Assembly: GCA_012934845.2 (NCBI GenBank)
Contig: WNNJ02001120.1
Coordinates: 62,001 to 126,000 of the forward strand
Length of the DNA: 64,000 nucleotides
Source: Pomphorhynchus laevis
Taxonomy: Eukaryota > Acanthocephala > Palaeacanthocephala > Echinorhynchida > Pomphorhynchidae
Direction of reading: 5' to 3'
In this document: positions 19,531 to 31,174 of the stretch, in pieces
Position numbering within the stretch: position 1 is the first letter of the stretch
How the letters are laid out: each line of letters starts with the position of its first letter
Program-made: the position numbers and the translations under genes
Notes under the pieces: generated by a model
Databases searched by the model: none
What the model was told of the DNA's origin: nothing
Seen by the model: only the letters and a program-made list of their open reading frames with translations

Positions 19531-19944
19531 TTTGCCTCATACTTGAAGATTAATTTACAAAAATTCATTTATTCAAAAGCCTTGCGGTTTTTAAACAGCA
19601 ACATAACAATGCTTATTTTTACTCTACTCTTTAGCCGTTAAGATAGATGATATCCAATAATTTATGTTGCAACAGTCAGTCTAACATTTAGTTTTGATTG
19701 TTTTTTACGTTTTTGCTTAATGCTGTTTTTATTCAGTTTCTATTTCTTGTGACTTAACTTTCTATGAGCCCTTGGCTCTCAAGTTGTTCATGTAATAATA
19801 AAATATTCAATACGTGAAATAATACTTATCAAATGGATTAAGTAAAAATATCAATTTTGAGGGTAAAATTTTAATATTCGGCAGTTAAATTCAAGGAGTT
19901 AAAAGCTAAAAGAAAGATAAAATTAAATTTTAGCAACTTGAAGA

Positions 19945-19950
19945 TTTATT
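19945..19950 (-). terminator. Polyadenylation signal for the SDR gene
   Basis: AATAAA on the minus strand, about 32 nt after the stop codon of the dehydrogenase. Confidence 0.5.
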
Positions 19951-19982
19951 TTGGCTTTTTTACGAGTGTTCCAGTTTAGCTA

Positions 19983-20750
19983 TTATACTCGTCCTCCACC
20001 GTCAACACGCCAGCAAGCACCATTTACGACTTTGCATTCGATAATAAATTTGATGACCTGTCCTATTTCTTTAGCAGAGCAGCATCGTTCTGGAAATAAA
20101 GTAGGGACTTTATAATCTTTATATATGGAGATGAATTGTTTGAGTGCTGGAGTTTCTGTAGCACCAGGGCATATCGTTGTGACTCGAATTCCAATAGATG
20201 CCAAATCCTTTGCCATAGATAATGTCATACCATTTATGGCAGCTTTACTAGAACTGTAGGCTACTTGTCCAGCAGTGCTTTCGAAAGCACTCGTACTTGA
20301 AATATTAATTATTAGTCCCCGTTGCTGATCCTCATCCGGCTCGTTTTTAGACATCGCCTGAGCAGCCAATCTAGACATGTTAAATGTACCTACTGTATTG
20401 ATTTCAATAATCCTACGAAAACTTTCAAGGTCATGCACTTTATCGTTACTCAAGTCGTATGTAAATTCCAAAGTGCCAGTACCTGCGTTATTCACAAGAA
20501 TATCAAGTTTCCCAAAATAATTTATGCATTCATTGATGGCTTGACGACCGTCATTTTCATCTGAAACATTTCCGACAGCGAAGTGAATATGCAGTTCACT
20601 GTATTTCTTTGATAACTCTGTGATCGCCTCGTTTAGGGCTTTGCGATTTAAATCAAACATCATTACACTATAGCCGCATGACAGAAGCAAATCTGAAATA
20701 CTTAATCCAATACCAGAGGCTGCTCCTGTAATCAAAACGACTGAATTCAT
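19983..20750 (-). CDS. Short-chain dehydrogenase/reductase, HSD10-like, intronless
   Basis: Complete 255-residue classical SDR. TGAASGIG (8-15) is the dinucleotide-binding loop, Asp33 at the end of strand 2 favours NAD(H), NNAG sits at 87-90, and the catalytic set is Ser151/152 with Tyr165-x3-Lys169 (YSSSK). A PGATETP segment follows at 195-201. The region AFEST.GQVAYSSSKAA..GMTLSMAKDLASIGIRV resembles 3-hydroxyacyl-CoA dehydrogenase type 2 (HSD10) and bacterial FabG-like enzymes, so oxidation of a hydroxyacyl or alcohol substrate is likely; the exact substrate cannot be told. The ATG at 20750 puts the first glycine motif at the normal distance. No signal peptide or membrane segment. No introns are needed, which fits a compact gene or a retrocopy. 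Confidence 0.88.
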   Translation of the reverse strand: MNSVVLITGAASGIGLSISDLLLSCGYSVMMFDLNRKALNEAITELSKKYSELHIHFAVGNVSDENDGRQAINECINYFGKLDILVNNAGTGTLEFTYDLSNDKVHDLESFRRIIEINTVGTFNMSRLAAQAMSKNEPDEDQQRGLIINISSTSAFESTAGQVAYSSSKAAINGMTLSMAKDLASIGIRVTTICPGATETPALKQFISIYKDYKVPTLFPERCCSAKEIGQVIKFIIECKVVNGACWRVDGGGRV

Positions 20751-20759
20751 TTAGCCCGA

Positions 20760-21425
20760 TTCTAAGTTAAGTCAATACTACAAGTGAAATAATTTTTGAA
20801 TATATGCATTTTTCAATTAGTAAGCACATAACACATATTTTTGAAATTGCTATCTGCAATGCGGTTTATTTCGCCTATGCTTTTTGCATGGTTTTTAAAA
20901 AAGGTATGAATAATTTATAAATAATATATCATTCGATCTATTTTAGTATATTCATGTAATATTCTCGTGTTATGTTCCTACAACACTTTAAGTGATCATT
21001 TGATCTGGAGAGATACTAAAACTAAAGTGTCTTCGGAAATGTGCCTTCATTAAAATTTTATATTAAATTTAATATCTGAAAATGTGAGATAATAATTTAT
21101 TATACTTACTCTGACCTGTAATGCTGAGTTGTAACGAATGGAATACGATTTATTTCGCATTTACTTTTTTGCATGCGTTTTATTATTAATTTGGGCAACA
21201 TAGTGAGCATAAAAAGTAATAAAAATCACACATAATTCAAAATAAAGCGTCGTTTGAATATCATAACGGAAGTTAAGGAGAAAGTCTGTTTGCTAAAACG
21301 GTTTCATGGATCTAAAATTCTCTTATCATTGTGTAGTTATAGTTCGGATAAGTACGCAAACGAGGGTAATTAATCATACTTGTGACAAAAATCAAATTAA
21401 TGTCTTCAGAACAAACTATGTTGTT
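20760..21425. other. Intergenic region upstream of the SDR gene
   Basis: AT-rich. A ~35-bp block GATTTATTTCGCATTTACTT (21148) resembles GGTTTATTTCGCCTATGCTT (20862), a small imperfect direct repeat with TTTTTGCATG after each. No gene is visible. Confidence 0.45.
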
Positions 21426-23123
21426 ATTGCATACATACTGGCAAGGGGATGCTGGCCCGATCCAGCTGTTATCGGAGTTGACGTGGCATTAAATCATTTT
21501 CGCGTGACTCTCTATTCTCTACTTGTTAAATTCTCACTACTGAGCTTTAAGACTCGTCAAAGAGGCTCTTTTTGGTTTGATACTAAGCTGGCTACAACGA
21601 TGAAAGCTCATGACTCCACTTTCAAATGTTTTAAGGCTAGGGTTTGTGAATACGGTGTTTATAAGCGGGCTGGAAATTTATTTAATTCATTACAAATACA
21701 AGCGCTGTGTTTGAAAATGGTCTAGCTAACAGTTGTAAACACGATCCCAAACCTCACTTTCAATATTTTGATAGCCTTATGATAAGGACCTTGCTGAATT
21801 GCTCTCAGCGCATTTGGATGGAGAGCCTACAAATCGACCTTGAAAGAATTGCTCTATCATATGGATGGAGAGCCTACAAACGAGTACTCTGAACCCCTAT
21901 ACCATAGTTATATGATAAGATGTGTTTGTAATGCATATTTTGGTTTTGGTATAACTAATTTGATAATTCATTCCAAAGTTTTAGCTGAGCTACATCGCCT
22001 GAAAGAAATAAGCTTGAAAGGTACTGATTTGTTGCCTTCAATGTATCTTCGTAGATTATCAAGTTCAATATGTACTCCTCTTTGTGCCATATTTCGGCAA
22101 TCTATTATTGATACAACTCTTCCAAAAGAGTAGAAACAATCAGTCATTCACCGTATCTTTAAAAAAGGAGATATGTCTCTTTAAAAAGAGACATCTTCAA
22201 AAAAGGACAATGTTATAATAAAACTTCTACAAGTTTCATGACACTTATGAAAACAGTCTAAATTAAAATTTTTGATGACTTATGGAAAGTTTCCTCAATG
22301 AAAAAGTGAAGTTTAAAGAATATTTTTATAATTTTTCAAATGGCCATAAAAAATAAAATTAACTCCAGTCTATGTTCGTATTTTAGTGCCAAATATTTTA
22401 ATATTAATATATTAGTCTTTAAAACTATATATTTCCTTTGTTTTAATTTATAGGAACAAACGAAAATCCAATCAAATAAGGATTAGGGATTATTGTCCAT
22501 CGATCCTTGAAAACAAAGTTGAACACCGACTTCTTTCTAGGTAAAGCTACTAGGGCGTTATATTGTATTAAAAATGCATTCCTCAGGTTAAGCTGTCATA
22601 TGTTCAAGAGGTTATTCATCTCCATCGTCAGGCCACACTTGAAGTACTGCATTCAGGCTTGTTTCCCTGTCACTCAGCAAGAACTATTAGACCTGGAGTC
22701 TATTCTTAGGCGCGGATCGATGCTCTGTATTGGCTTAAGTGGTATTGACTATTATGTACGTCTAAGTCGTATTGGGATGTTGTCGGTACGTGAGAGTTCA
22801 TATCCTTGGAAATGCTATGTCTATGGCATATGTCGAATGATGCGGTGGGTTATCCCACCGATGTAATCACTAGGCCGGTAGGTAAGTTTCGGGGACATAG
22901 CAAAGTCTTGTATAAATTTAGATTTGGCAGATTACCAAAAGTGTATAGACTCTCAAGGAGAGGAATTAATATGTGGAATTCGTTGCCTGAGGAAGTCGTT
23001 GCAGCCCCCAGTTTGAGAACGTTTAAATCACAATGCTACAAATGGATACGTGAACAATGCCGCCATTCAACACTACTAATGGAATACCCTAATTAGCTAC
23101 GTTGACTGACTATTTGCTTTTCT
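21426..23123 (+). pseudogene. CR1-like non-LTR retrotransposon relic
   Basis: Pieces in order: an EN-RT linker (FWFDTKLATTMKAHDSTFKCFKARV, quoted in part as FWFDTKLATTMKAHD), an RT start near 21940-22135 (LHRLKEISLKGTDLLPSMYL, PLCAIFRQSIIDTTLP), an AT-rich gap at 22140-22480 where the RT core is lost, then the C-terminal region 22507-23090 (KATRALYCIKNAFLR, HLKYCIQACFPV, FRGHSKVLYKF, NMWNSLPEEVVAAPS). Several frameshifts. The 3' end runs into the 208-bp repeat. Confidence 0.75.
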
Positions 23124-23331
23124 TCTTTTTTTGGACTCTGCTTGAATAGCCTTTTGGCTTTGGTATGTATTGGAATAATAATAAATAAATAATTCAATAT
23201 TTCAATGGTAATTGTCATCATTGATCTCTTAACATATATCTAATCATATTGAACCTCTTTCGTGTATAGTAAACTTAAATTTGATGCACGGTATTATCAT
23301 GTATAGTTTAGTTATGGGTTCATTGAAACTT
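23124..23331 (+). repeat. 208-bp direct repeat, copy 2
   Basis: Counterpart of 18108-18315. Here it directly follows the C-terminal codons of a CR1-like relic, so its first ~60 bp are that LINE's 3' UTR and tail. The remaining ~140 bp is shared flank. Confidence 0.85.
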
Positions 23332-23837
23332 TTTTATCTAAAAATCGACCGTATTTATTGACTTGTAATCCTTTTTAAGTTACCATATCCTCGAAATTAG
23401 TAAATGTTAATTTATAGAAACAACGGAAAATCAAAGGCTAAAGGAATTATTCAATATTTTGGCAACTGTCATCACCAGGAAAAAATTTTACAGTTTTGTA
23501 AAAAATATATAATTATATTATTATATGATTATTTCATATTATTTTTTGTGGTTCGCACTACAAAATTGATTAAAGAAAAAACACAACAAAAGAAAACGAT
23601 CAAACACTAAAAATATCACATAATAAAACAAAACATTAACATTATCAACCATGAGACTAAAATCAAAAATAAAACAGTAAAACACAAAATTATAGCAATT
23701 ATATAATAAAATCAAGAATTTTGTCGAATAAAGAAAAATTATTTTCTTCTTTAACAGTTGCGCTATTTGCTAACAGCAGAAAATTTAGCGACGCAGAGTG
23801 AAAGAAGCATATTACTGATAATTAAGAAAAAGTTGGC
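23332..23837. other. AT-rich spacer
   Basis: Strongly A+T-rich with A- and T-runs. Nothing recognisable on either strand. Confidence 0.5.
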
Positions 23838-24650
23838 ATGAATTTAAAAATGAGCGAAGTTGTTTGCGGTACATCAATCAATCTCAATTCTGGTGCAGAA
23901 ATGGATGCTGACTATGGTAGAAATTCTTCAGATCAATTGTGAGTAAATCAGGAATCCATTTTCCCATCGGCTTTTGTTCCACCTCGGTGAATCAAGGGGA
24001 AATTCTAACGAATTCTCGATTCAACCCCTTTATGGGTTTTAATTTAAATTTTACACTAATTTACAGGGACGAGTTTACGTTTCCACACTGCAGCCGATGT
24101 CACAAATGGGGGCACTGGGCCTCCAGCTGCAGTGTGGCGCCAACCTGTGGGAAGTGTGGTCTTTCCAATTGTTCATTACTTCAGGCTAGTCATCCCTGCG
24201 ATACCCCATCCTGCTCGAACTGTGGGGGGGAGCCTTCCTGCATGGAGCAGGAAGTGTGGATGTTTTAAGGCCTACAAGGCAAAGTTCTTACACTCAGGCC
24301 CATCGCCGAGACCTGTTTCTACTTCGTTTTCCGCTGCCGCCTCCCCTGTATGGGGAATACTGAATTATTAAATATTAGACGATCGCATCGCACCCGTTTA
24401 TAAACAAATGAAAGAACTAATTTATCATCTTCCTTCGGCCTTATACATAAGCAAGACTGCCAATTTCGACGGTTTAAGCTTCAAACAAAAGGGGGCATCG
24501 GCTCACGCCGTCCCTCCCATCAAGATTGGAAAACTAATACAGGAACGCTGGGGAAATGGAGATAAAATTGCCCAGGGGCAAGTACCTACCCCTGATGGAG
24601 CTAGTGGTGGGAAGGGTAACCTTCCTGCACCTAGCTTCGTCTAGGTAGGC
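23838..24650 (+). pseudogene. Gag-like ORF1 with CCHC zinc knuckles
   Basis: A start at 23838 opens a short frame. The main homology is at ~24080-24270: CSRCHKWGHWASSC is a proper C-x2-C-x4-H-x4-C knuckle, followed by CGKCG...HPC and CSNCGG. A frameshift is needed to continue into PAWSRKCGCFKAYK, the usual end of the third knuckle, where the His appears lost. This is the ORF1 nucleocapsid-like region of Jockey/I-type elements. The tail at 24408-24644 is a linker without known motifs. Confidence 0.65.
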
Positions 24651-24677
24651 AATCCCCCATCCAACTAATCCATCACG

Positions 24678-25135
24678 ATGCATTGTACTCGTGAGCCTTT
24701 TTCACTGAGTATCCTTCAGTGGAATTCGGGAGGTGCTTCTGCCCTTAGACTTCTATCCGGTAGAGATGCAGATGTAATAGTCTTTCAGGAGACGCGGTCT
24801 AACCGTCTCCCCCAGGACATTACTCGACTTATTCCAAAGCACATTTGTTCCCACTATACTCCGTACATAACCCCACCTCACTCCTCCTCATCTCAAGGAC
24901 ACTTGACCTTAGTTAAGTGCTCCTTAAGGTCCTCCCTCCTTTTAAGCTACTCATTTCCAGCCATGTCTTGTTTTGTAGTTTCACTTTGTAAGAATGGTAA
25001 ACGCCTCAGTCTAGCCAATGTCTACATCCGTCCTGGTGAGATACACAATAACCGTGTTACCCTGGATAGTATTATCGACAGCGGCTACGACATGATACTT
25101 GGGGATTTCAACAACAGAACTGGTCGTTGGATCAA
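24678..25135 (+). pseudogene. AP endonuclease domain of a Jockey/I-like element, truncated
   Basis: An open frame reads LSILQWNSGGAS, DADVIVFQETRS, LANVYIRPGE and YDMILGDFNNRTGRW, the standard endonuclease motifs including the catalytic Asn, Glu and Asp. At about 25135 it runs without a stop into the reverse complement of an element H C-terminal region, so the rest of the frame (to 25298) is not endonuclease. The final SDH motif and the RT are missing. Confidence 0.75.
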
Positions 25136-27640
25136 CGCAGCACTTCGCAGAGCTAGGAGCGGTTATCTTATTCACAAACCACCTTTTCCTAGGTCCGCCA
25201 CGCTTACATGCCAAAGCGTGACTCACATTGAGGATTTCACCACACTTACATTTGGTCCCTACCAGTTCGCCTGGAGTCCACCCATATTTTGCACATAACC
25301 CATCTCTGAACTGGTTCGAAGGTAGCTGAACACGGTGCTGGACAAGTAACAATGAACTCAGCCATGCAGAAGTTCCGTCTCTTGATGCATGTAAAATCAC
25401 TCGAGATACTACTCCATCACACTGCGCCAGTGCCTGCTGAAATCGCACGGTGAATTTATTATAACGTTGTGTGCCCAACTGTTTCAACGTGTTCGTCTGT
25501 AGATCGCGTAACTTGTTACCGGATTTCGCGCTCTTGAAGGTGTCACTAAGAACTAATGATGAGCTATAGACACTCGTTATAGAAAGCACCGGATCTACGA
25601 TGCCAAGTCCTCCCAAACTTAAAGGCGATGTTAAGATACAGTTCTACGTCTCGTTTAAATTTTGTTTTGTTATTGCGGGTAATTATCGATCTTTTGAAGC
25701 TCTTTGTAGGCTCTCCATATATGTATGCTCACATGGTTTCGTTCTCATGTAATAAGTCCACTTGAATTGTACTTATTTCGTTAAGACGGTATATGCCGCT
25801 TGAAGATCCAGTTTTGCAATGCACGTCAATTTGTCAATAACCTCTGACCATTTTAGCGATTCATTCCTTGTGGTTGATGAAACGTAAGAAGCCGATTCTA
25901 ATGGGAACTCCCAAAATTCTTATACCTATTCTTATGTATTATTCTTAGGGATTTAATGGCGTTGGTGAGAGTAGCTGTGTTTTTGTTACGTTCACGTGAT
26001 AACCATACTCTGGGCATATGTCATTTAGTATATTCCATACTGTACGTAAATTTCGAATACGGCCAACGAAGTTTGCATCGTCCGCGAACCACCGCTGTTT
26101 GATGTCAGGAACCGCTTTCCGAATTTCCATAATAAGAGACATCGATGCCATAACAAAGCCGGCCATCGCGAAGGGATCGCCTTGTGTGAATCCTTCGGTG
26201 CGGTAAATACTGTCGCCTCCGAGTACAAGTTGAGAGGGTGAGGTAGATAGGTTATTGAGAACAGTAGCCATCGATGGAGCAATAAATTTCATGTTATGCA
26301 AGGCGGCAATCCGATTCATGGAATTAAACGCGTTCTTGGCGTCTATTGCTAATATGCGTCTGTTCTGTCCCTTCTCGAATTCCTCTCGCAGCAAATGAAT
26401 TGCAAATTCAATACCCCCGCTTTGGCATGCACATAACTGTTCGTTACCTGCCACATCATGAAGAACCGGCCTTATCTTGCATAATATCGTTTTAGAGATT
26501 ATGCGTCTCACAACATCAGAGCGATAAGTTTACTTGTGATAAATGCTTCCAGAGCTTCGGGACATATATTTTCAGTTGATAATCTTATCCAGAAATCTGC
26601 AAGTGATCTTGCTAAAGTTTGAGAATGAACTCCAAAGCAACTCAGAAGTTGATTCCACATGGTAGAGTTCAATCTGGATGAACCGGCCCCATCTTTGGTT
26701 CTTCTAGCTGCGCGCATAATATCCGCCGCTTCGATATCGCTAAATTTAACTGGGTGATGAGGTTGTATATTTGGAAGATGATGCTGTTAGAGTACTTTTT
26801 GATCAGGAATATTTGCAGCTGGGTGTAGATCCTGCAGAATTTCTCTGACTAATCTTCCATTAAATAAAGAGACCGGCTTTAGGACAGCAGATGAAAACGA
26901 TTCTTCCAAGACAACTCTACTAGCATGTACTTTACCTCCACTTAATAAACGACAGTAGGCTTTTTTTCCAATCTTCATGTGAGATTTTCGTTACTCTTTG
27001 AGCTAATTTCGACTGTAAATACTGGGATTCTTCAAATAATTCTCTGAATTTTTTTCGTGCCAAAGTTGCAACCTCCGTTGTAAAGCCTTGCATGTTACTG
27101 AAACTTTGCTTGAGTTCACGGATTGAAGAATAAGCTGACAAAACACGACTGCCGTCTTGAGTGCAGATTTTTCATCTGCAGCTTTATTCGCCACTGTCGT
27201 AAAACGAAGCTAATATATTCACGAACGTGTTGCTTACCGAGCATTGAGGTAGGTGAAATAGATTTGGTCTCCATTGTAGTACCATTTGATAAATATTGGT
27301 CGGATTGTAAAATGAGGCATTATCGTGTATGATGCCTCTATTGATGGGCATCCTGATAGAGTTTACTTTATTATTGGCTCGGTCACTCCTTGTCAGAACG
27401 TGCTCATAAAAATGTGTTACTTGACCCTCTTGTGATAGAGTGATGGAGTCGTACCTTTTATTAGAGTAGTTTGGTGCCCTGCAGTTTGTGCAAGAACGTT
27501 TTGCCTAGGCACATTTGCATTCCTTGCACTTGGCCGCCTGCCCGTTACAAGTGCAACAAAGGATTATGTTTGAGGGTTTTCACTTAGTCATTGATGTACA
27601 GCTTGAACTGTGCACCCCGGGAAATGACCTGGGCGTACGG
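25011..27640 (-). pseudogene. Element H polyprotein relic (Cys-rich N terminus, RT, C-terminal domain)
   Basis: Minus strand. A Cys-rich start near 27560-27470 (CNGQAAKCKECKC, then SCTNCRAPN) is followed by a Lys-rich linker, an RT N terminus near 26700-26530 (MWNQLLSCFGVHS, CPEALEAFITSKLIAL), an RT core at 26511-25945 (LAIDAKNAFNSMNR, TEGFTQGDPFAMAG, QRWFADDANF) and a C-terminal domain at 25616-~25140 (SSLVLSDTF, LPSNQFRDGLCAKYGW, CKCG..LNVSHALACKRGG). The catalytic D of DAKNAF and FADD are intact within one frame, but the full protein needs several frameshifts. The lineage is distinct from A-D. The last ~120 bp overlap the reversed junction with the upstream endonuclease fragment. Confidence 0.78.
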
Positions 27641-27960
27641 CTTCGTTGTAGTTATAATTGTAAGTAGTTACTGACTGTATGTATGTTAGATTATAAGGGT
27701 GCTTTGTAAGTATTAAAAGAAATGGCTTGTATATATTATTTGAGATTGTATGTAGTTACTGATTGATATATTGTAATTTGCTTGAACACATAAATTTTCT
27801 TCAGTCAATGCAGATTCGATGACGACATAGTGCTTTGATTGTAATAACTTATATATATTGGATTGTAAGTATTTGTTATCAAGATAGTTTAAATATAATA
27901 TAATAATAACAGCTACCAAGTTCTATCGAAATTTAGAACATATTTTGTACGTCTTACGCC
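27641..27960. other. AT-rich spacer
   Basis: No gene or repeat recognised. Contains several GTATGTAGTTACTGA-like words at 27665-27760 repeated loosely. Confidence 0.4.
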
Positions 27961-27963
27961 GAA

Positions 27964-28262
27964 ATCTTACGTCTTGATCCTCGTATGGTGTATACTTCAT
28001 GACAGTAGCCATCATTTTAGTACCCCGCTACGTCTTCGATATTGGCCTCACTTGCTCAGTCACCCTTTGATGCTGCAAACCCCTCGAATCCAGCACACCA
28101 GGACACGCCGTCCATCTAAGCGTGTTGTTGGTTTTTGGAACGGACATCCGCCGTTGACAGTATGCTAATCTACTGTGAACAAGTTTAAGAAGTGTCTCGA
28201 TAGAGACCCTTATATGGTTATTATACGATCTATACTGGATTAATGCTTTGTTGGGTCATGTC
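27964..28262 (+). pseudogene. LINE C-terminal fragment
   Basis: A frame reads RLRYWPHLLSHPLMLQTPRI, RRPSKRVVGFWNGHPPLTVC, a TGA/TAA stop region, then STVNKFKKCLDRD. The pattern (basic segment, W/FWN.LP.., FK..L) is that of the end of CR1-like ORF2 proteins. It is 5' truncated with no RT. Confidence 0.55.
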
Positions 28263-28678
28263 TGTAATTAATTTAATTGTTTGTAATCCCATCTTTTAAC
28301 GAGCTTTTGTTCAACTGGTGGCGACAGAAAGTTTATTCTGATGATCAAGCACTTTTGATTGTTGCATTTGGAAAAACACTGATATATAAATATTTCTAGT
28401 ATTTTTAAAATTATCTCGTGCATTGATTGTCACATTGTGATATAACATTGAGCGTAAATTACACTACTAATTTTACCAAATCTAATAATAAGATTTTATT
28501 ACATGCAAAACAACAGAAAAACGATTAACATGAGGATTAAATAGGAACACAAAAAATTAGAAATATCGTCAAAATGTATTGAGTGTCGTCTTCTATAAAG
28601 ATGGGCAAAAGCGATTATATTAATTATATTATTATATTATTATAATATTATTAATAATAATATTATATATAATATTAA
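28263..28678. other. AT-rich spacer with an AT palindrome
   Basis: No ORF of note. Bases ~28615-28678 are almost pure A+T and form a long imperfect TAATATTATTA palindrome next to the first LINE-tail repeat. Confidence 0.5.
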
Positions 28679-29170
28679 TGTAGTGATTTATTAAAGCCAC
28701 TCCGCCTTTCGGCTTGGGCATATAAAAAAGATTATAAGATAACAAATAATTTTATGATGTGATAAAATAAATATGATGAAATAAAATAATAAAATAATAA
28801 TGTAGTGATTTATTAAAGCCACTCCGCCTTCCGGCTTGGGTATATAAAAAAATCTTTGAAAGTTTATTCGGTAATTTTAATATTTTATATTTATTTTAAA
28901 TAGATGATAATGATCCGTAAATGATAAATAATTATTTGAGCTGGATCGAAGAAAAGAGGATTTTTTAAATGAAACAAGTAACCATATATTATTTGCGATA
29001 TGAATCGTGCATATATGCTATATATTGAAGTAAATATGATGTGATAAAATAAATATGATGAAATAAAATAATAAAATATTATATATTTATGTGATAAAAT
29101 GTAGTGATTTATTAAAGTCACTCCGCCTTTCGGCTTGGGCATATAAAAAAGATTATAAGATAACAAATAT
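28679..29170 (-). repeat. Three direct copies of a LINE-tail-like repeat
   Basis: GTAGTGATTTATTAAAG followed by CCACTCCGCCTTTCGGCTTGG and ATATAAAAAA occurs at ~28680, ~28801 and ~29100 (the second with CTTCCGG). On the minus strand this reads AGCCGAAAGGCGGAGTGG then AATAAATCACTACA, a hairpin plus AATAAA, like a LINE or transcript 3' end. Between copies lies a shared GATGTGATAAAATAAATATG block. Confidence 0.6.
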
Positions 29171-29470
29171 AAAGTCAGAACAGTTGTCTTTCTTCTTATT
29201 TCTTGAGCTGCTTAAAATTTCATTGATTGGCTCTAATTGATTGTACGTGACACATGTACGCACGTCAGCCGAAATAAGCCTATAAGCCTACCCCCCCACT
29301 TCAGCGTATCTATTGTTTTTAAAGATAAACAAGACAAGTGAGCACAGGAAAATACAGGTAAGAGTGATGAGCATGCTGTGTTGCAAAAAACAGCGTACAC
29401 AGGTTGATGATCGTTCATGTATGATTCTTCCTTTTTTACAGAACTTGGGGTGATATCCGTCAAGCAAAGC
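29171..29470. other. Spacer, nothing recognised
   Basis: Mixed composition, including a C8 run at ~29291. A short open frame on the minus strand has no recognisable domain and is probably chance. Confidence 0.35.
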
Positions 29471-31174
29471 TCTCCAAATTAAAGTGCGCTTACTTGCGAG
29501 AGGGCTACGCCAAGCTGTTTAAAGAAAAGCAGGAGTCTGATAGATATCCTGATCAAGTTTAAGTACTTTGCCGTAGAATAAATTTAGATTTTTAAGAAAA
29601 CCATCAGTCAAAGGAAGATTCATCTCTTTTTGCAATGAAACTGATAAAGGAGGCAGCCTTGCTAAAACTTGAACAGCCGTGGATGAAGATTTTGTAGATA
29701 CGCCTACCAACCTTTTTATAAATCTTTACAGGCACTTATCTAACTGGTACACTTATCTAACTGGTAAAAGTTTTCTGAAGTCAAGTCTACCCAATACAAG
29801 CTAGTCCATATTGTAGTCTTGGAAGCAACATTATATAAAATATCGTAACCCTGCCTCAAAAGATAATTTGCCTAGTTTGGACAGTTCAGATGTTGCCTTC
29901 ACAATTTTATCACATTTAAGTTCAAAATGTTAAGAAAAAGACCATCTAGATGTGATTAACATTCCAAGATACAGATACTTCGATTCAAAATCGAGCGGAG
30001 CGTCTTGATAGCATAGAATGTCCAATCGACTTAGTCGAGCTCCTCTTCAGAACTTAATTACCTTGGACTTTTCACGGTTCACTCGAATACGATTAGTAAA
30101 ACACAACGCTGAGAGCGATTTTAAAGCTACTTGGGCATTAGAAATAGATTTGGAAATAATAGCAAGATCGTCTGCATATAATACACATGAAATATCTAAA
30201 AGATTGTGACTTAGACTGCTAGGAAGATCAGCAATGAAGAAACTGAATAACAAAGGATTTAGAGAGTCGCCCTGAAGGACACCACGATCGGCAAGAAACT
30301 CATTCGAATAATTTATGCCGTCAAAAATGCGAAGAACGTTTGGTTGCAAAATAGAATTCAATAAATAAAGAATAGGACCGCCTAAACCAACACTACGGGC
30401 TAACTTTTCCTAGAGAAGTTTTTTATCAACTGAGTCAAAAGCTTTTTGGAAATCAATAAAAATAACATAAATAGATCGATGTTGTTGAAATGCGTCTATT
30501 ACAGATCGTCTAAAAGTGTTTATTGCATTTATCGTTGATCTATTAGGTCGAAAACCATACTGCTCTTATGGGAGAGAATCATGACAATGTTGAATTAATC
30601 TGGAAGCGATAACGTGTGTTAAAAATTTATAGCAATGATTCAGAAGTGTAATTCCACGATAGGAGTTTTCTGATTCTGGGTTGCCTTTACCTTTATAAAG
30701 TAATTTGATAATACCATCTCTCCAACCACATGGAAATGGATCACCTAATAAAAGACAATTAAAGAAGTAAGTCCAAAAATGAGCAAGACAAAGGAAAGAT
30801 TGTTTAATTTGCTCGACACAAAGAAGATCGGATCCCGCAGCTTTACGAGGAGCCATATTGCGAAGAGCTATTGACAGCTCACTAACTGAGAATAACTTGT
30901 TTAGCGGATCAACGTTTAACGGTACAAATGAATATATTGAGATTGATGTCAAATCCACAAAGTCTGGATCGTAGAGTAACGTGGAAAAGTGTGTAAACCA
31001 CTTAAAGAGAGGAATGTGAGAACTTAGGTGATTCTTATTATAAGAGATCTTCCATGGTTTCTTTTCAGCTTTTTCCAGAAGATTTATTTCGTCATTAAGC
31101 TTGACACCTCTAAATTTCTCTCTTCGAAGTAAAAAAAATGGATGCGTAAAAAATCCAGTAATTTTACATATCAT
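29471..31174 (-). pseudogene. Non-LTR retrotransposon relic F (RT and C-terminal part)
   Basis: Minus-strand RT: LSIALRNMAPRKAAGSDLL and GIIKLLYKGKGNPESENSYR near 30900-30670, YGFRPNRSTINAINTF and YVIFIDFQKAFDSVDKKLL near 30560-30420 (in another frame, with a stop), then GVLQGDSLNPLLFSFFIADL and VLYADDLAIISKS near 30290-30160. C-terminal pieces reach ~29520 (LARLPPLSVSLQKE). Catalytic D of FQKAFD and YADD remain. The motif style differs from A-D and H. Confidence 0.75.

Noticed and set aside
23838-23941. Short host exon ending at a GTGAGT-like donor
   Set aside because: The frame precedes the zinc-knuckle ORF1 directly and no acceptor with matching phase was evident; a LINE ORF1 start is as likely.
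28615-28678. Replication origin or telomere-like repeat
   Set aside because: Only AT-rich palindromic sequence is seen; nothing specific supports it.
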